Source: Zeimonas sp039807785 (GTDB lineage Bacteria; Pseudomonadota; Gammaproteobacteria; Burkholderiales; Burkholderiaceae_E). Taken from it: a stretch of 18,341 nt of DNA. The stretch is taken from assembly GCA_039807785.1 (NCBI GenBank), contig JBDHRX010000060.1, positions 1 to 18,341 of the forward strand. Direction: 5' to 3'. The notes beneath the pieces were generated by a model, which ran no database searches, had not been told where the DNA came from, and saw nothing but the letters and a program-made list of their open reading frames with translations. How positions within the stretch are numbered: the first letter of the stretch is position 1; every line of letters starts with the position of its first letter. The translations under genes were made by a program, and so were the position numbers. Shown in pieces: positions 1-7,492 of this stretch.

Positions 1-35
1 GCGACGGCCAGCAGCGCCGCGCAGGCGACGGACAC
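1..35 (-). CDS. Possible 5' fragment of a next gene with a signal-like N terminus (very uncertain)
   Basis: On the minus strand a GTG at 35 opens a frame running off the window edge, reading M-S-V-A-C-A-A-L-L-A-V, which resembles a signal-peptide or membrane hydrophobic core. No good ribosome binding site stands directly before it; a G-rich run lies roughly 40 bases upstream. The same bases are also open on the plus strand, as is common at this GC content. It may instead be intergenic DNA after the aldehyde dehydrogenase stop. No product can be named. Confidence 0.2.
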   Translation of the reverse strand, partial: MSVACAALLAV

Positions 36-85
36 CGGCAGCGGCGCGCGCGCGCCGCCGCCGCCGGCTTCCCCCCGGAGCGACT

Positions 86-1579
86 TCAGTAGGCCACGCA
101 CACCGATTTCGTCTCGGTGTAGACGTCGATCATCGCCCGGCCGTGCTCGCGCCCGACGCCGGAGTCCTTGTAGCCGCCGAACGGCAGGTTCGGGTCGACC
201 ATGTTGTGGCAGTTCAGCCAGACCGTGCCGGCCTGCACTTTCGGGATCAACCGGTACGCTTGCGTCAGGTTGTTGGTCCAGATGCTGGCGCCCAGCCCGA
301 AGCGCGTGTCGTTGGCCTTGCGCGCCGCGTCGTCGAGATCGTCGAAGGGCATCGCGACCACGACCGGCCCGAAGATCTCCTCGCGCGAGATCGTGAGATC
401 CCGGCCGGTGGTGTTCGAGAACACGGTGGGCCGGACGAAGTATCCCGCCCCGCCCGGGGCCTGGCCGCCGGCCAGGAGCTCGGCGCCCTCGGCCTTGCCC
501 GACTCGATGTAGCGCACCACCCGGTCCCGGTGCGTCGCCGACACCATCGGGCCCATCTGCGCGGTCTCGTCGAAGCCGCCGCCGAGCGTCGTGGCGTTGG
601 CCGCCGCCGCGAGGCCGGCGACCACCTCGTCGTAGCGGCTGCGGTGCACGAGCAGCCGCGAGCCGGCGGTGCACACCTGGCCGTGGTTGAAGAAGATCGC
701 CCCGGCGGCGCCGGCGATCGCGACGGCGGGGTCGCAGTCGTCGAGGACGATCACCGGGCTCTTGCCGCCCAGCTCGAGCGAGACGCGCTTCATGTCGTCC
801 ATGCAGCTGCGGCCGATGATCTTCCCGACTTCGGTCGAGCCGGTGAACGCGATCTTGTTGACGCCCGGGTGGCGCACCAGCGCCGCGCCCGCGCTCTCTC
901 CGTAGCCGGTGACGACGTTGACCGCCCCGGCGGGGAATCCGGCCTCCATCACCAGCTCGGCCAGGCGCAGCGCGGTCAGCGGCGTTTCCTCGGCCGGCTT
1001 GAGCACCACGGTGCAGCCGCAGGCCAGCGCCGGGGCGATCTTCCACATCGCCATCAGCAGCGGGAAGTTCCACGGCACGATCGCGCCGACCACCCCGACC
1101 GGCTCGCGGCGCGTCATCGCGGTGTAGCGCACGCCCGGCGGGAACGGGATCGACACGTCGAGCGTCGAGCCTTCGATCTTCGTCGCCCAGCCGGCCATGT
1201 AGCGCGTCCACTGCGCGTTGGCGCCGACCTCGAGCATGCGCGAGAACATCAGCAGCTTGCCGTTGTTGAGCGTCTCGAGCCGGGCGAGCTCCTCGCCGTG
1301 CTGCTCGATCAGGTCGGCCAGCTTCAGCAGCAGCCGTTCGCGCTCGGCCGGGAGCATGCCCTGCCATGCCGCCGACTCGAAGGTGGCGCGCGCCGAGCGC
1401 ACCGCCGCGTCCACGTCCTCGGCCTGCGCATCGGGCACCCGGGCGATCTCGGCGCCGGTGGCCGGGTTGAACACGGGCAGTGTCTTGCCCGAGCGCGCAT
1501 CGACGAACTGGCCGTCGATGAACATCTTCTGCCGGATCGCGGCGAGTTCGGGCTGTTGGCTCTGGACGGACTGGTTCAT
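86..1579 (-). CDS. NAD-dependent aldehyde dehydrogenase, phenylacetaldehyde dehydrogenase type
   Basis: This 497-residue protein is a full-length member of the ALDH superfamily and should oxidise an aldehyde to its acid with NAD(P)+ in the cytoplasm. Visible landmarks are the PWNFP segment (Asn171), Lys194 in VLKPAEETP, the catalytic Glu269 in LELGGKSP, the nucleophile Cys303 in GQVCTAGS, and EEIFGPVV at 400-407. From memory of family sequences it resembles E. coli FeaB most, including the AERERLLLKLADLIEQH-like stretch, LDVSIPFPPG and the C-terminal ETKSVCV. Phenylacetaldehyde or a related arylacetaldehyde is therefore the best substrate guess. That fits the amine dehydrogenase at the head of the cluster, whose product would be such an aldehyde. 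The ATG is preceded by GAGGAGA at good spacing. It lies 46 bases after the Ycf48-like gene and is probably the last gene of the operon. Substrate assignment is inference; the ALDH family is certain. Confidence 0.93.
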   Translation of the reverse strand: MNQSVQSQQPELAAIRQKMFIDGQFVDARSGKTLPVFNPATGAEIARVPDAQAEDVDAAVRSARATFESAAWQGMLPAERERLLLKLADLIEQHGEELARLETLNNGKLLMFSRMLEVGANAQWTRYMAGWATKIEGSTLDVSIPFPPGVRYTAMTRREPVGVVGAIVPWNFPLLMAMWKIAPALACGCTVVLKPAEETPLTALRLAELVMEAGFPAGAVNVVTGYGESAGAALVRHPGVNKIAFTGSTEVGKIIGRSCMDDMKRVSLELGGKSPVIVLDDCDPAVAIAGAAGAIFFNHGQVCTAGSRLLVHRSRYDEVVAGLAAAANATTLGGGFDETAQMGPMVSATHRDRVVRYIESGKAEGAELLAGGQAPGGAGYFVRPTVFSNTTGRDLTISREEIFGPVVVAMPFDDLDDAARKANDTRFGLGASIWTNNLTQAYRLIPKVQAGTVWLNCHNMVDPNLPFGGYKDSGVGREHGRAMIDVYTETKSVCVAY

Positions 1580-1625
1580 CGTGGTCTCCTCGGAAGGTTC
1601 ACGCCGCGACGCGGCGATCGGTGGG

Positions 1626-2648
1626 TCAGTGACGCGATGCGGCGATGCCCGAGAGGCTGGTCAGCAGCGGCGCGCCGGCGGCCTCGACGGCCGCGGTGTA
1701 CGACAGGCGATCGGGACGGACCTCGGCGCGGAAGCTCTTGCCCAGGTCGTCGCTGACGAGCACCGTGCCGCCCAGCCCGGCGAGCACGATCCGCTTGCCC
1801 AGGAGCAGGCCGGCGGTCAGCGGGTTGGCCGTGCCGCTGGGAACGTCGTGCCACGACGCGCCCGCATCGGTGCTGCGCAGCACGTGGCCGCCCATGCCCC
1901 AGACCAGGATCGCCTTCCCGGGCAGGGCCATGCCGCCCCAGATCGATCCGCGGTAGGGCAGCGTCAGCGGGGTGAAGCTGCGTCCGTCGTCGGAGCGGTA
2001 GACCACGCCGCTCTCGGCGGTGATCCAGGTGGCGCCGCCCGGTTCGGCGAAGATCTGGTACAGGTGGCGGTCGGAGAACTCGCCCTGGCCGATGACGAGC
2101 TCGTGCCAGGTCCGGCCGCCGTCGTCGGTCGCGATCGCGGCGCCGAAGGCGCCGACCGCGAACCCGCGCGCGGCGTCGGCGAAGTGCACCGAGAAGAACG
2201 AGGTGCCGGTTCCGGCGCGGTGCGCGATGCGCCAGTGCTCGCCGCCGTCCTCGGTCGCGAGGACGATGCCGCCGTGCGCGACGATCCATCCCCGCTTCGC
2301 ATCGACGAACTGCACCGCGGTGAGCGTCACGCGCGTCGGGACTTCGGTCGCCTGCCGCCAGCTCGCACCTTCGTCGTCCGAAAGCAGGACGGTGCCGAAG
2401 TCGCCGACGACGACCAGGCGCGATCCGGTCCGGACGGCGGCCATCAGCGGCGCCCGTTCGGGATGCGCCACTTCCTGCGCGCGCTGCGCGCCTGCGCCCG
2501 CCGCCGGTGCGCTTGCCGCGGATGCGCTTGCCGCGGATGCGCCGTCGCGAGCAGCGGCGCCGGGCGCCGCGAGCGCGGCACCGCTGCCTGCGACGATCGC
2601 GACGATCGCCTCGAGGGCTCGCCGCCGCATCTGCCGCGGCCGCTTCAT
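1626..2648 (-). CDS. Ycf48/BNR-repeat beta-propeller protein, exported
   Basis: This 340-residue protein starts at the ATG overlapping the TerB-like stop (ATGA), so translation is probably coupled; a second Met at residue 7 is an alternative start. Residues 7-33 form an arginine-led hydrophobic signal peptide, followed by an Ala/Ser/Gly-rich linker to about residue 56. The rest is a string of Asp-box motifs (S/T-x-D-x-G-x-x-W): near 90-97, 131-139 and 173-181, with weaker copies further on. These are typical of the Ycf48 (photosystem II stability factor-like) and sialidase-type beta-propeller fold. In heterotrophs such proteins often sit beside RND transporters of the MMPL type, as here, which suggests a periplasmic scaffold or assembly partner for the transporter. 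That role is inferred. No sialidase active-site evidence was seen, so enzymatic activity is not proposed. Confidence 0.82.
   Translation of the reverse strand: MKRPRQMRRRALEAIVAIVAGSGAALAAPGAAARDGASAASASAASAPAAGAGAQRAQEVAHPERAPLMAAVRTGSRLVVVGDFGTVLLSDDEGASWRQATEVPTRVTLTAVQFVDAKRGWIVAHGGIVLATEDGGEHWRIAHRAGTGTSFFSVHFADAARGFAVGAFGAAIATDDGGRTWHELVIGQGEFSDRHLYQIFAEPGGATWITAESGVVYRSDDGRSFTPLTLPYRGSIWGGMALPGKAILVWGMGGHVLRSTDAGASWHDVPSGTANPLTAGLLLGKRIVLAGLGGTVLVSDDLGKSFRAEVRPDRLSYTAAVEAAGAPLLTSLSGIAASRH
2508..2537 (-). repeat. Two-copy 15-bp tandem repeat inside the Ycf48-like gene
   Basis: The plus-strand unit TGCGCTTGCCGCGGA occurs at 2508-2522 and again at 2523-2537, with a partial third start. 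It encodes the Ala/Ser linker after the signal peptide, where copy number could change without damaging the propeller. Confidence 0.75.
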
Positions 2649-3127
2649 GCGCCCGCCCCGTTCTCGGGCTCGCTCAGCCCGATCCGCGCGAATGCCCGCG
2701 CCCGCTCGGTCTCGGCGGACAACGGATCGACCTCCAGCGCGTCGGTCAGGCGTTGCAGCAGGTCCATCTCGAATGCCGCCAGCCGCCCGTCGCTGTAGAC
2801 GATCTCCCACAGCATGCCGAGGATCCCGGCGCGCTCGTCCCGGTCGTAACCTTGCCGGACGGCGCGGGCGAAGATCCAGTCGTCCAGCACCGACGCGTAG
2901 CGCTCCTCGGCCAGCTCGGCAAGGTGCCCGGCTTCATCTTCGGGCAGGTCGAAGCGCTCGCGCAGCAGCGAGACGACGGCGCGGCGTTCGTCGGCGTCGG
3001 CGTGGCGATCGATGTGGACCGCCTCGACCAGCAGCGCGGCCACGGCGAGGAGGCGCCGCTGCGCCGCGTCGTGGCCGGGGGGCGCGGGGGGTTCGCCGGA
3101 CAGGCGGGCAATCAGGCGCTCGAGCAT
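2645..3127 (-). CDS. TerB-like (tellurite-resistance TerB family) small acidic helical protein
   Basis: The 160-residue product begins at the ATG 23 bases after the transporter stop and ends overlapping the Ycf48-like start by ATGA. The predicted protein is helical and soluble, without a signal peptide, so it is cytoplasmic. It has the TerB-family pattern of two helical halves, each with an acidic loop: VHIDRHADADE at 37-47 and VYSDGRLAAFE at 110-120, separated by a YDRDERAGILGMLWEIV segment. TerB-fold proteins are thought to bind metal through such acidic residues and are often attached to membrane-stress systems. Nothing here shows tellurite resistance. Its tight coupling suggests it works with, or senses for, the RND transporter. 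Family assignment is by pattern only. Confidence 0.72.
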   Translation of the reverse strand: MLERLIARLSGEPPAPPGHDAAQRRLLAVAALLVEAVHIDRHADADERRAVVSLLRERFDLPEDEAGHLAELAEERYASVLDDWIFARAVRQGYDRDERAGILGMLWEIVYSDGRLAAFEMDLLQRLTDALEVDPLSAETERARAFARIGLSEPENGAGA

Positions 3128-3150
3128 GCTTCCCTCGATCGGTGCGCGGT

Positions 3151-5511
3151 TCAGTGGACGAGGAGCGGCGCGCGGACCGGTCGCCGCCGCGGCACGAGCA
3201 CGTCGATCATCACGGCGAGCGCCGGCAACAGCGTGATCGCCATCAGCATGTTCACCATGAACATGAACGTGAGCAGCATCCCCATGTCGGCCTGGAACTT
3301 CAGGTCGGAGAACGACCAGGTGGCGACGCCCACCGACAGCGTGATCGCGGTGAAGATGGTCGCGATGCCGGTCTCCATCAGCGCCTGCTTGAACGCGACC
3401 ACGATGCTGGCGCCCTGCGCCAGGTGCAGCTGAAGCCGGTTGTAGATGTAGAACGCGTAGTCGACGCCGATGCCCACCGCGAGCACCATCACCGGCAGCG
3501 TGGCCACCGTGAGGCCGATGTCGAGCTCCTTCATGAACCAGTAGCCGAGGAAGGTCGCCAGCGTCAGCGGCAGGCAGCAGGCGATCATCGCGCGCCAGTC
3601 GCGGTAGGTGAAGAACACCAGCGCCAGGATGGTCGCGTAGACCCACAGCATCATCGGCAGCTCGGTGGTCTCGAGCACCTCGTTGGTGGCCGCCTGCACG
3701 CCGACGTTGCCGCTGGCCAGGCGCAGCGTCACGCCGTCCATGCGCTCGTCGTCGCGCAGCTCGCGTACCGCCGCGATCACCTGCTTGACGGTGCTCGCCT
3801 TGTGGTCGGTCAGGTAGATGTTGACCGGCAGCACCGTGCAGCCCGGGTTGAACAGACCCGTGCCTTCCGGGATCAGCCCGACCGAATTGGCGAGCGAACG
3901 CTCGTCGGCGGCCAGCGCGGTCCACTTCGGGTGCCCTTCGTTGGTGCCGGCGTAGGCCTGCTTGGCGAGCTGCGCCACCGACGCGACCGAGATCACGCCC
4001 GGCACGTTCTGCATCTGCCACGCGAACTGGTCGATGTGCGCCATCACCGCGGTGTCGTAGCAGCCGTCCTTGGGCGTCTCGAACACGACGGTGAGCACGT
4101 CGAGCCCGAGGTCGAAGCTCTTCACGATCGACGCGGCATCGAGGTTGTAGCGCGAATCCGGGCGCAACTCGGGCGCGCCCGACTCGAGGTGCCCGACGTG
4201 GCGGCTCTGGCTCTGCACGAAGGCGACCGCGAACAGCGCCGCGCAGATCAGCGTGCCGATCGCCGCGTTGCGCGTCTCGGCGACGCGCCCGAGCGCCGAC
4301 ATCGCGCGCTCGCGCCGGTCGCGCAGCCGCTTCATGCGCGCCACCCAGGCGTCGCCGAAACTCAGGTACGACGCGCACACCGGCAGCATCACCAGGTTGG
4401 TGACGATCTTGTACGCCACGCCGATCGATGCGGTGATGCCGAGCTCGCGGATCATCGGGATCGGGATCATCGTCAGCGTGGCGAAGCCGACGAACGCGGT
4501 CACCAGCGCCATCGAACCCGGGATCAGCAGCCCGGAGAACGCGCGCCGCGCCGCCGTCATGCTGTCGGCGCCGGCGCACACGCCCTTGGCGATGAAGTTG
4601 ATCTGCTGCACGCCGTGCGAGACGCCGATCGCGAACACCAGGAACGGCACCAGCACCGCCAGCGGGTCCAGCCCGTAACCGAGCAGCCACAGGGTGCCGA
4701 ACTGCCAGATCACCGACACCAGCGAGGAGAGCAGCGTGATCGCGGTGAGCGCCAGCGAGCGGCAGTACATCCAGACCGACAGCGCGGTGAGCAGGAACGC
4801 CAGCGTGAAGAACTCGATCACGCTGCGCGCGCCGTCGGCGATGTCGCCGATCTGCTTGGCGAAGCCGATCACCTGCACCTCGAACGCCGCGTCCTCGTGC
4901 CGGCCGCGCACCTCGGCCTCGATGCGGCGCGCGAAGTCGAGGTAGTCCAGCCGCTTGCCGGTGGCGGGATCGTTCTCGAGCAGGTCGGCCACCACCATCG
5001 CGCCGGCGTTGTCGGTGGCCACCAGCGTGCCGATGTAGCCGCCGGCCAGCGCGTTGCCGCGGATGCGCTCGATTCTTCCGGCGTCGAGCCGGTCGGGTGT
5101 GATGTCGCCGCCGATCACGTCCTCGGCCTTGAAGCCGTCCTCGGTCACGCCCAGCACCCGGGTGTTGGGGGTCCACAGCGACGTGACGGTGCGCCGGTCG
5201 ATGCCGGGCAGGAACATCACCGACTGGGTCGCGTCGTAGAGCCGGCGCAGGCCGGACGCGGTCCAGATCTCGCCTTCGCGCGCGCGCACCACGACGATGA
5301 CCCGGTTGGCCCCGAACACCTGGTCGCGGTACTGGAAGAAGGTGCGGACGTACTCGTGGTCCTGCGGCAGCTGCTTGTCGAAGCCGGCGTCCATGCGCAG
5401 CTGGGCGGCGAACACGCCCATGACCACGGTGAGCAGCGCCAGAAGCGCCAGGACGATGCCGCGGTGCCCGAAGACGAAGCGCTCCAGCCGGCCTACGAAA
5501 TGCGCGATCAT
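3151..5511 (-). CDS. RND-superfamily (MMPL type) transporter
   Basis: The 786-residue inner-membrane protein has the duplicated RND layout. TM1 lies at about 17-38 and is followed by a large periplasmic domain (about 40-225). A block of membrane helices (about 230-380) contains AIGVSHG at 294-300. A second transmembrane helix near 420 leads to a second periplasmic domain, and a second helical block contains GIGVDYAFYIYNR from about residue 680. The G-[IV]-[GD]-V-[DS]-[YH] motifs in the two halves are typical of MMPL/COG1033 transporters of lipids and other hydrophobic molecules, rather than AcrB-type drug pumps; no membrane-fusion protein gene is nearby. Neighbours with DUF1302, DUF1329 and Ycf48 families form a recurring module. 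The cargo is unknown; given the operon, an aromatic amine, aldehyde or acid, or a membrane lipid, are possibilities. Confidence 0.9.
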   Translation of the reverse strand: MIAHFVGRLERFVFGHRGIVLALLALLTVVMGVFAAQLRMDAGFDKQLPQDHEYVRTFFQYRDQVFGANRVIVVVRAREGEIWTASGLRRLYDATQSVMFLPGIDRRTVTSLWTPNTRVLGVTEDGFKAEDVIGGDITPDRLDAGRIERIRGNALAGGYIGTLVATDNAGAMVVADLLENDPATGKRLDYLDFARRIEAEVRGRHEDAAFEVQVIGFAKQIGDIADGARSVIEFFTLAFLLTALSVWMYCRSLALTAITLLSSLVSVIWQFGTLWLLGYGLDPLAVLVPFLVFAIGVSHGVQQINFIAKGVCAGADSMTAARRAFSGLLIPGSMALVTAFVGFATLTMIPIPMIRELGITASIGVAYKIVTNLVMLPVCASYLSFGDAWVARMKRLRDRRERAMSALGRVAETRNAAIGTLICAALFAVAFVQSQSRHVGHLESGAPELRPDSRYNLDAASIVKSFDLGLDVLTVVFETPKDGCYDTAVMAHIDQFAWQMQNVPGVISVASVAQLAKQAYAGTNEGHPKWTALAADERSLANSVGLIPEGTGLFNPGCTVLPVNIYLTDHKASTVKQVIAAVRELRDDERMDGVTLRLASGNVGVQAATNEVLETTELPMMLWVYATILALVFFTYRDWRAMIACCLPLTLATFLGYWFMKELDIGLTVATLPVMVLAVGIGVDYAFYIYNRLQLHLAQGASIVVAFKQALMETGIATIFTAITLSVGVATWSFSDLKFQADMGMLLTFMFMVNMLMAITLLPALAVMIDVLVPRRRPVRAPLLVH

Positions 5512-5569
5512 GGAAGTGGCGGACCGATCCGGGCGGGGAGGACTGCGGGTGCGGGCATGAAGCGATGCG

Positions 5570-5593
5570 GCGGGGCGCCGGGCGGCGCCCCGC
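5570..5593 (-). other. Intercistronic GC hairpin between the DUF1302 and RND genes
   Basis: GCGGGGCGCC at 5570-5579 pairs perfectly with GGCGCCCCGC at 5584-5593 around a 4-base loop, in the 97-base gap between the two genes. No T-rich tail follows on the minus strand, so it is not a classical intrinsic terminator. It could slow RNA decay or reduce downstream expression. Confidence 0.45.
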
Positions 5594-5608
5594 GGTGCTG
5601 CGTTGCTG

Positions 5609-7408
5609 TCAGAACGATACCGAGGTGATCACCGACAGGAAGTCGCGGTCCTTCATCACGTTGTTGCCGCCGCCGCCCGAGAAGCGCGTGTAGCCGATGC
5701 CGGCCTTCCACTTGTCGGAGCGGTTGAAGTTCAGCGACAGCGTCACCGCGGTGCGCCCCTCGACGAACGGCGCCGCGTTGGGCGAGGTGCCGTGGAAGTC
5801 GTGCGCGACGTCGAGCTGCGGCATCATGTTCCAGCCGGAGTCGAGCACGTTGGCGAACGTGAGCCCGGTCGAGAGCACGAAGCCGGCCGAGACCTTGTCG
5901 GGCAGCGAGTAGTCGGTGAGCAGGTACGGGATGCGGCCCGAGCGGTCGAGCTTCGGGAAGTACGCCACCGCCAGCTCGCCGAGGAAGTAGCCCTCGACGG
6001 CGCCGACCCCGCCCACCAGCCCGCCGAGATCGGCCGGTGCGAGCAGCTTGAAGCCGGTGAGGTGCGCCTGCCACTTCTTCTCCTCGACGAAGCCGCGCAC
6101 CGTCTTGCCGGGGAAGTCGAACACCGAGTACTTGCCGACCATCGGCACCGTCGGGTCGATGCCGACGCTTTCCTTGGGCCGGTACGACAGCTCGGCGCCC
6201 ACCGCCCAGCCGCCCAGCCGCGTGTTGGCCGAGATGCCGAACACGTTGCGGCTCTCGCCGTAGTCGATGAAGTGCGCCAGCCCCGCGACGTTGCCGTGCA
6301 CGGCGGGGTCGAAGTTGAAGCTCAGGAACGGCAGCTTGTCGTGGTAGCGCAGCCAGTACGCGCCCCACTCGGTTTCCGCGCCTTCCGGCAGCCAGCGAGC
6401 GGCCAGCCCGAACTGTCCCGAGTCCTTCGGTTCGTTGGTGGCCAGCGGCGACACGGCGGTGCCCTGGGCGGTCAGGTCGGCGAGCGTGAAGCGCTGCCCG
6501 GTGGCCGGGTTGATCGTGCCGAGGTCGCCGACGGTGCCGGGCGGCAGGCCGAGCATGGTCGAGTTGATGAACGCGTAGCGGCCGCCCTTGCCGATCACGT
6601 CCACCGGCGAGAAGAACGTGCCGACCGGATCGAAGGTGAACCCGTTCCAGCGGAACTGGTAGTAGCCCTCGATGCTCAGCCCCTCGGCGATGTTGGCGTT
6701 CAGCGAGATCATCGGCGCCGGCTTGAAGATCTCCTTCAGCTGCGTGCCGGGCACGTGGAAATTCTGCAGGTTGATCGCGTTGGTGACGTTGACGCCGCCG
6801 TAGATGAAGATGTCCTCGCCCCAGCTGATCACCTGGTTGCCGAGCTTCACCTTGGCCGGCCGGCCGGCGATCTCGAACTCCTTGGCGACCCAGGCGTCGA
6901 GCCAGGTGAGCTTGTCCACCGCCGCCGATTCGGCCGCCGGGGAGAGCGGCGTGCGCCGCGTGTCGTCGACCTTGAAGTCGCGGAACCAGGTGGCGCGCAG
7001 CATGCCGCTGATCTGGTTCGGCAGGTGCAGCACCAGCTCGTGCGTGCCCTTCAGCGCCGCCGAGACGATGTCGCCCTTCTTGTAGTTCAGGTTGCCGTCG
7101 TCGCCCTGCAGGTAGTTGAAGTCGGGGTTCGCGAACGCCGAGCCGGGCCCGTAGTACGCGTTCATCCGGCCTTCGAGCGGCCCGACCGTCGGCACGTTGC
7201 CGCCGTTGTCGTTGCCGATGACGCTGGGGCTGGTGCCCTGCATGCGCCGGATGAAGCCGAACGAGATGGTCGAGTCGAAGCTCCCCGACACCGATTCGCT
7301 CTGGAACTTGAACGCGTGCGCCGGCGGGGCGATCGCACCCGCGGCGAGAAAGGCGAGCGCCGCGGCGACCGCCTGCGCCACCCCGGTGCTGTTCGTGCTG
7401 CTGGTCAT
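5609..7408 (-). CDS. DUF1302-family outer-membrane beta-barrel protein
   Basis: The 599-residue protein starts at an ATG nine bases after AGGAGG (7418-7423). A signal peptide ends at AHA (about residue 32). The mature chain then has alternating polar/aromatic strands, many Gly/Asn turns (for example GSFDSTISFGFIRRMQG) and a C-terminal phenylalanine in VITSVSF, the usual outer-membrane insertion signature. Length and composition match DUF1302 proteins, which are almost always encoded next to a DUF1329 protein. The family has no firm biochemical role. By position it is a good candidate for an outer-membrane channel admitting or releasing the hydrophobic aromatic substrate. It lies 84 bases after the DUF1329 gene, separated from it by a strong hairpin. 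Confidence 0.88.
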   Translation of the reverse strand: MTSSTNSTGVAQAVAAALAFLAAGAIAPPAHAFKFQSESVSGSFDSTISFGFIRRMQGTSPSVIGNDNGGNVPTVGPLEGRMNAYYGPGSAFANPDFNYLQGDDGNLNYKKGDIVSAALKGTHELVLHLPNQISGMLRATWFRDFKVDDTRRTPLSPAAESAAVDKLTWLDAWVAKEFEIAGRPAKVKLGNQVISWGEDIFIYGGVNVTNAINLQNFHVPGTQLKEIFKPAPMISLNANIAEGLSIEGYYQFRWNGFTFDPVGTFFSPVDVIGKGGRYAFINSTMLGLPPGTVGDLGTINPATGQRFTLADLTAQGTAVSPLATNEPKDSGQFGLAARWLPEGAETEWGAYWLRYHDKLPFLSFNFDPAVHGNVAGLAHFIDYGESRNVFGISANTRLGGWAVGAELSYRPKESVGIDPTVPMVGKYSVFDFPGKTVRGFVEEKKWQAHLTGFKLLAPADLGGLVGGVGAVEGYFLGELAVAYFPKLDRSGRIPYLLTDYSLPDKVSAGFVLSTGLTFANVLDSGWNMMPQLDVAHDFHGTSPNAAPFVEGRTAVTLSLNFNRSDKWKAGIGYTRFSGGGGNNVMKDRDFLSVITSVSF

Positions 7409-7417
7409 GGGCCCGTT

Positions 7418-7423
7418 CCTCCT
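7418..7423 (-). promoter_or_regulatory. Ribosome binding site AGGAGG of the DUF1302 gene
   Basis: A full Shine-Dalgarno match reads AGGAGG on the minus strand, nine bases before the ATG at 7408. It lies directly after the palindrome and A7 tract at 7431-7463 and fixes the start codon. Confidence 0.75.
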
Positions 7424-7437
7424 GGTTGTCTTTTTTT

Positions 7438-7463
7438 CGCGCCGGGCCGGCCGGCCCGGCGCG
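7438..7463 (-). other. Perfect 26-bp palindrome between the DUF1329 and DUF1302 genes
   Basis: CGCGCCGGGCCGG at 7438-7450 is followed without a spacer by its exact reverse complement at 7451-7463. On the transcribed (minus) strand the hairpin is followed by seven A residues and then the AGGAGG of the DUF1302 gene. The tail is A, not T, so it is not an intrinsic terminator for the operon. A role as an RNA-processing or stability element setting separate levels for the two halves of the operon is plausible. Confidence 0.6.
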
Positions 7464-7492
7464 CTTCGAGTCGAACGCCCGGCGCGGCGCGC

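Noticed and set aside
143..1756. 537-codon open frame antisense to the aldehyde dehydrogenase
   Set aside because: The opposite strand has all ALDH catalytic residues; this frame has none of any family.
2020..5628. 1202-codon open frame on the plus strand across the RND transporter
   Set aside because: It is antisense to a well-supported transporter and its translation is rich in Arg/His/Gln without any recognisable domain. Such frames arise from third-position GC bias.
7438..7463. Palindrome as an intrinsic terminator of the aau operon
   Set aside because: On the transcribed strand it is followed by A residues rather than T, so the U-tract needed for termination is missing.
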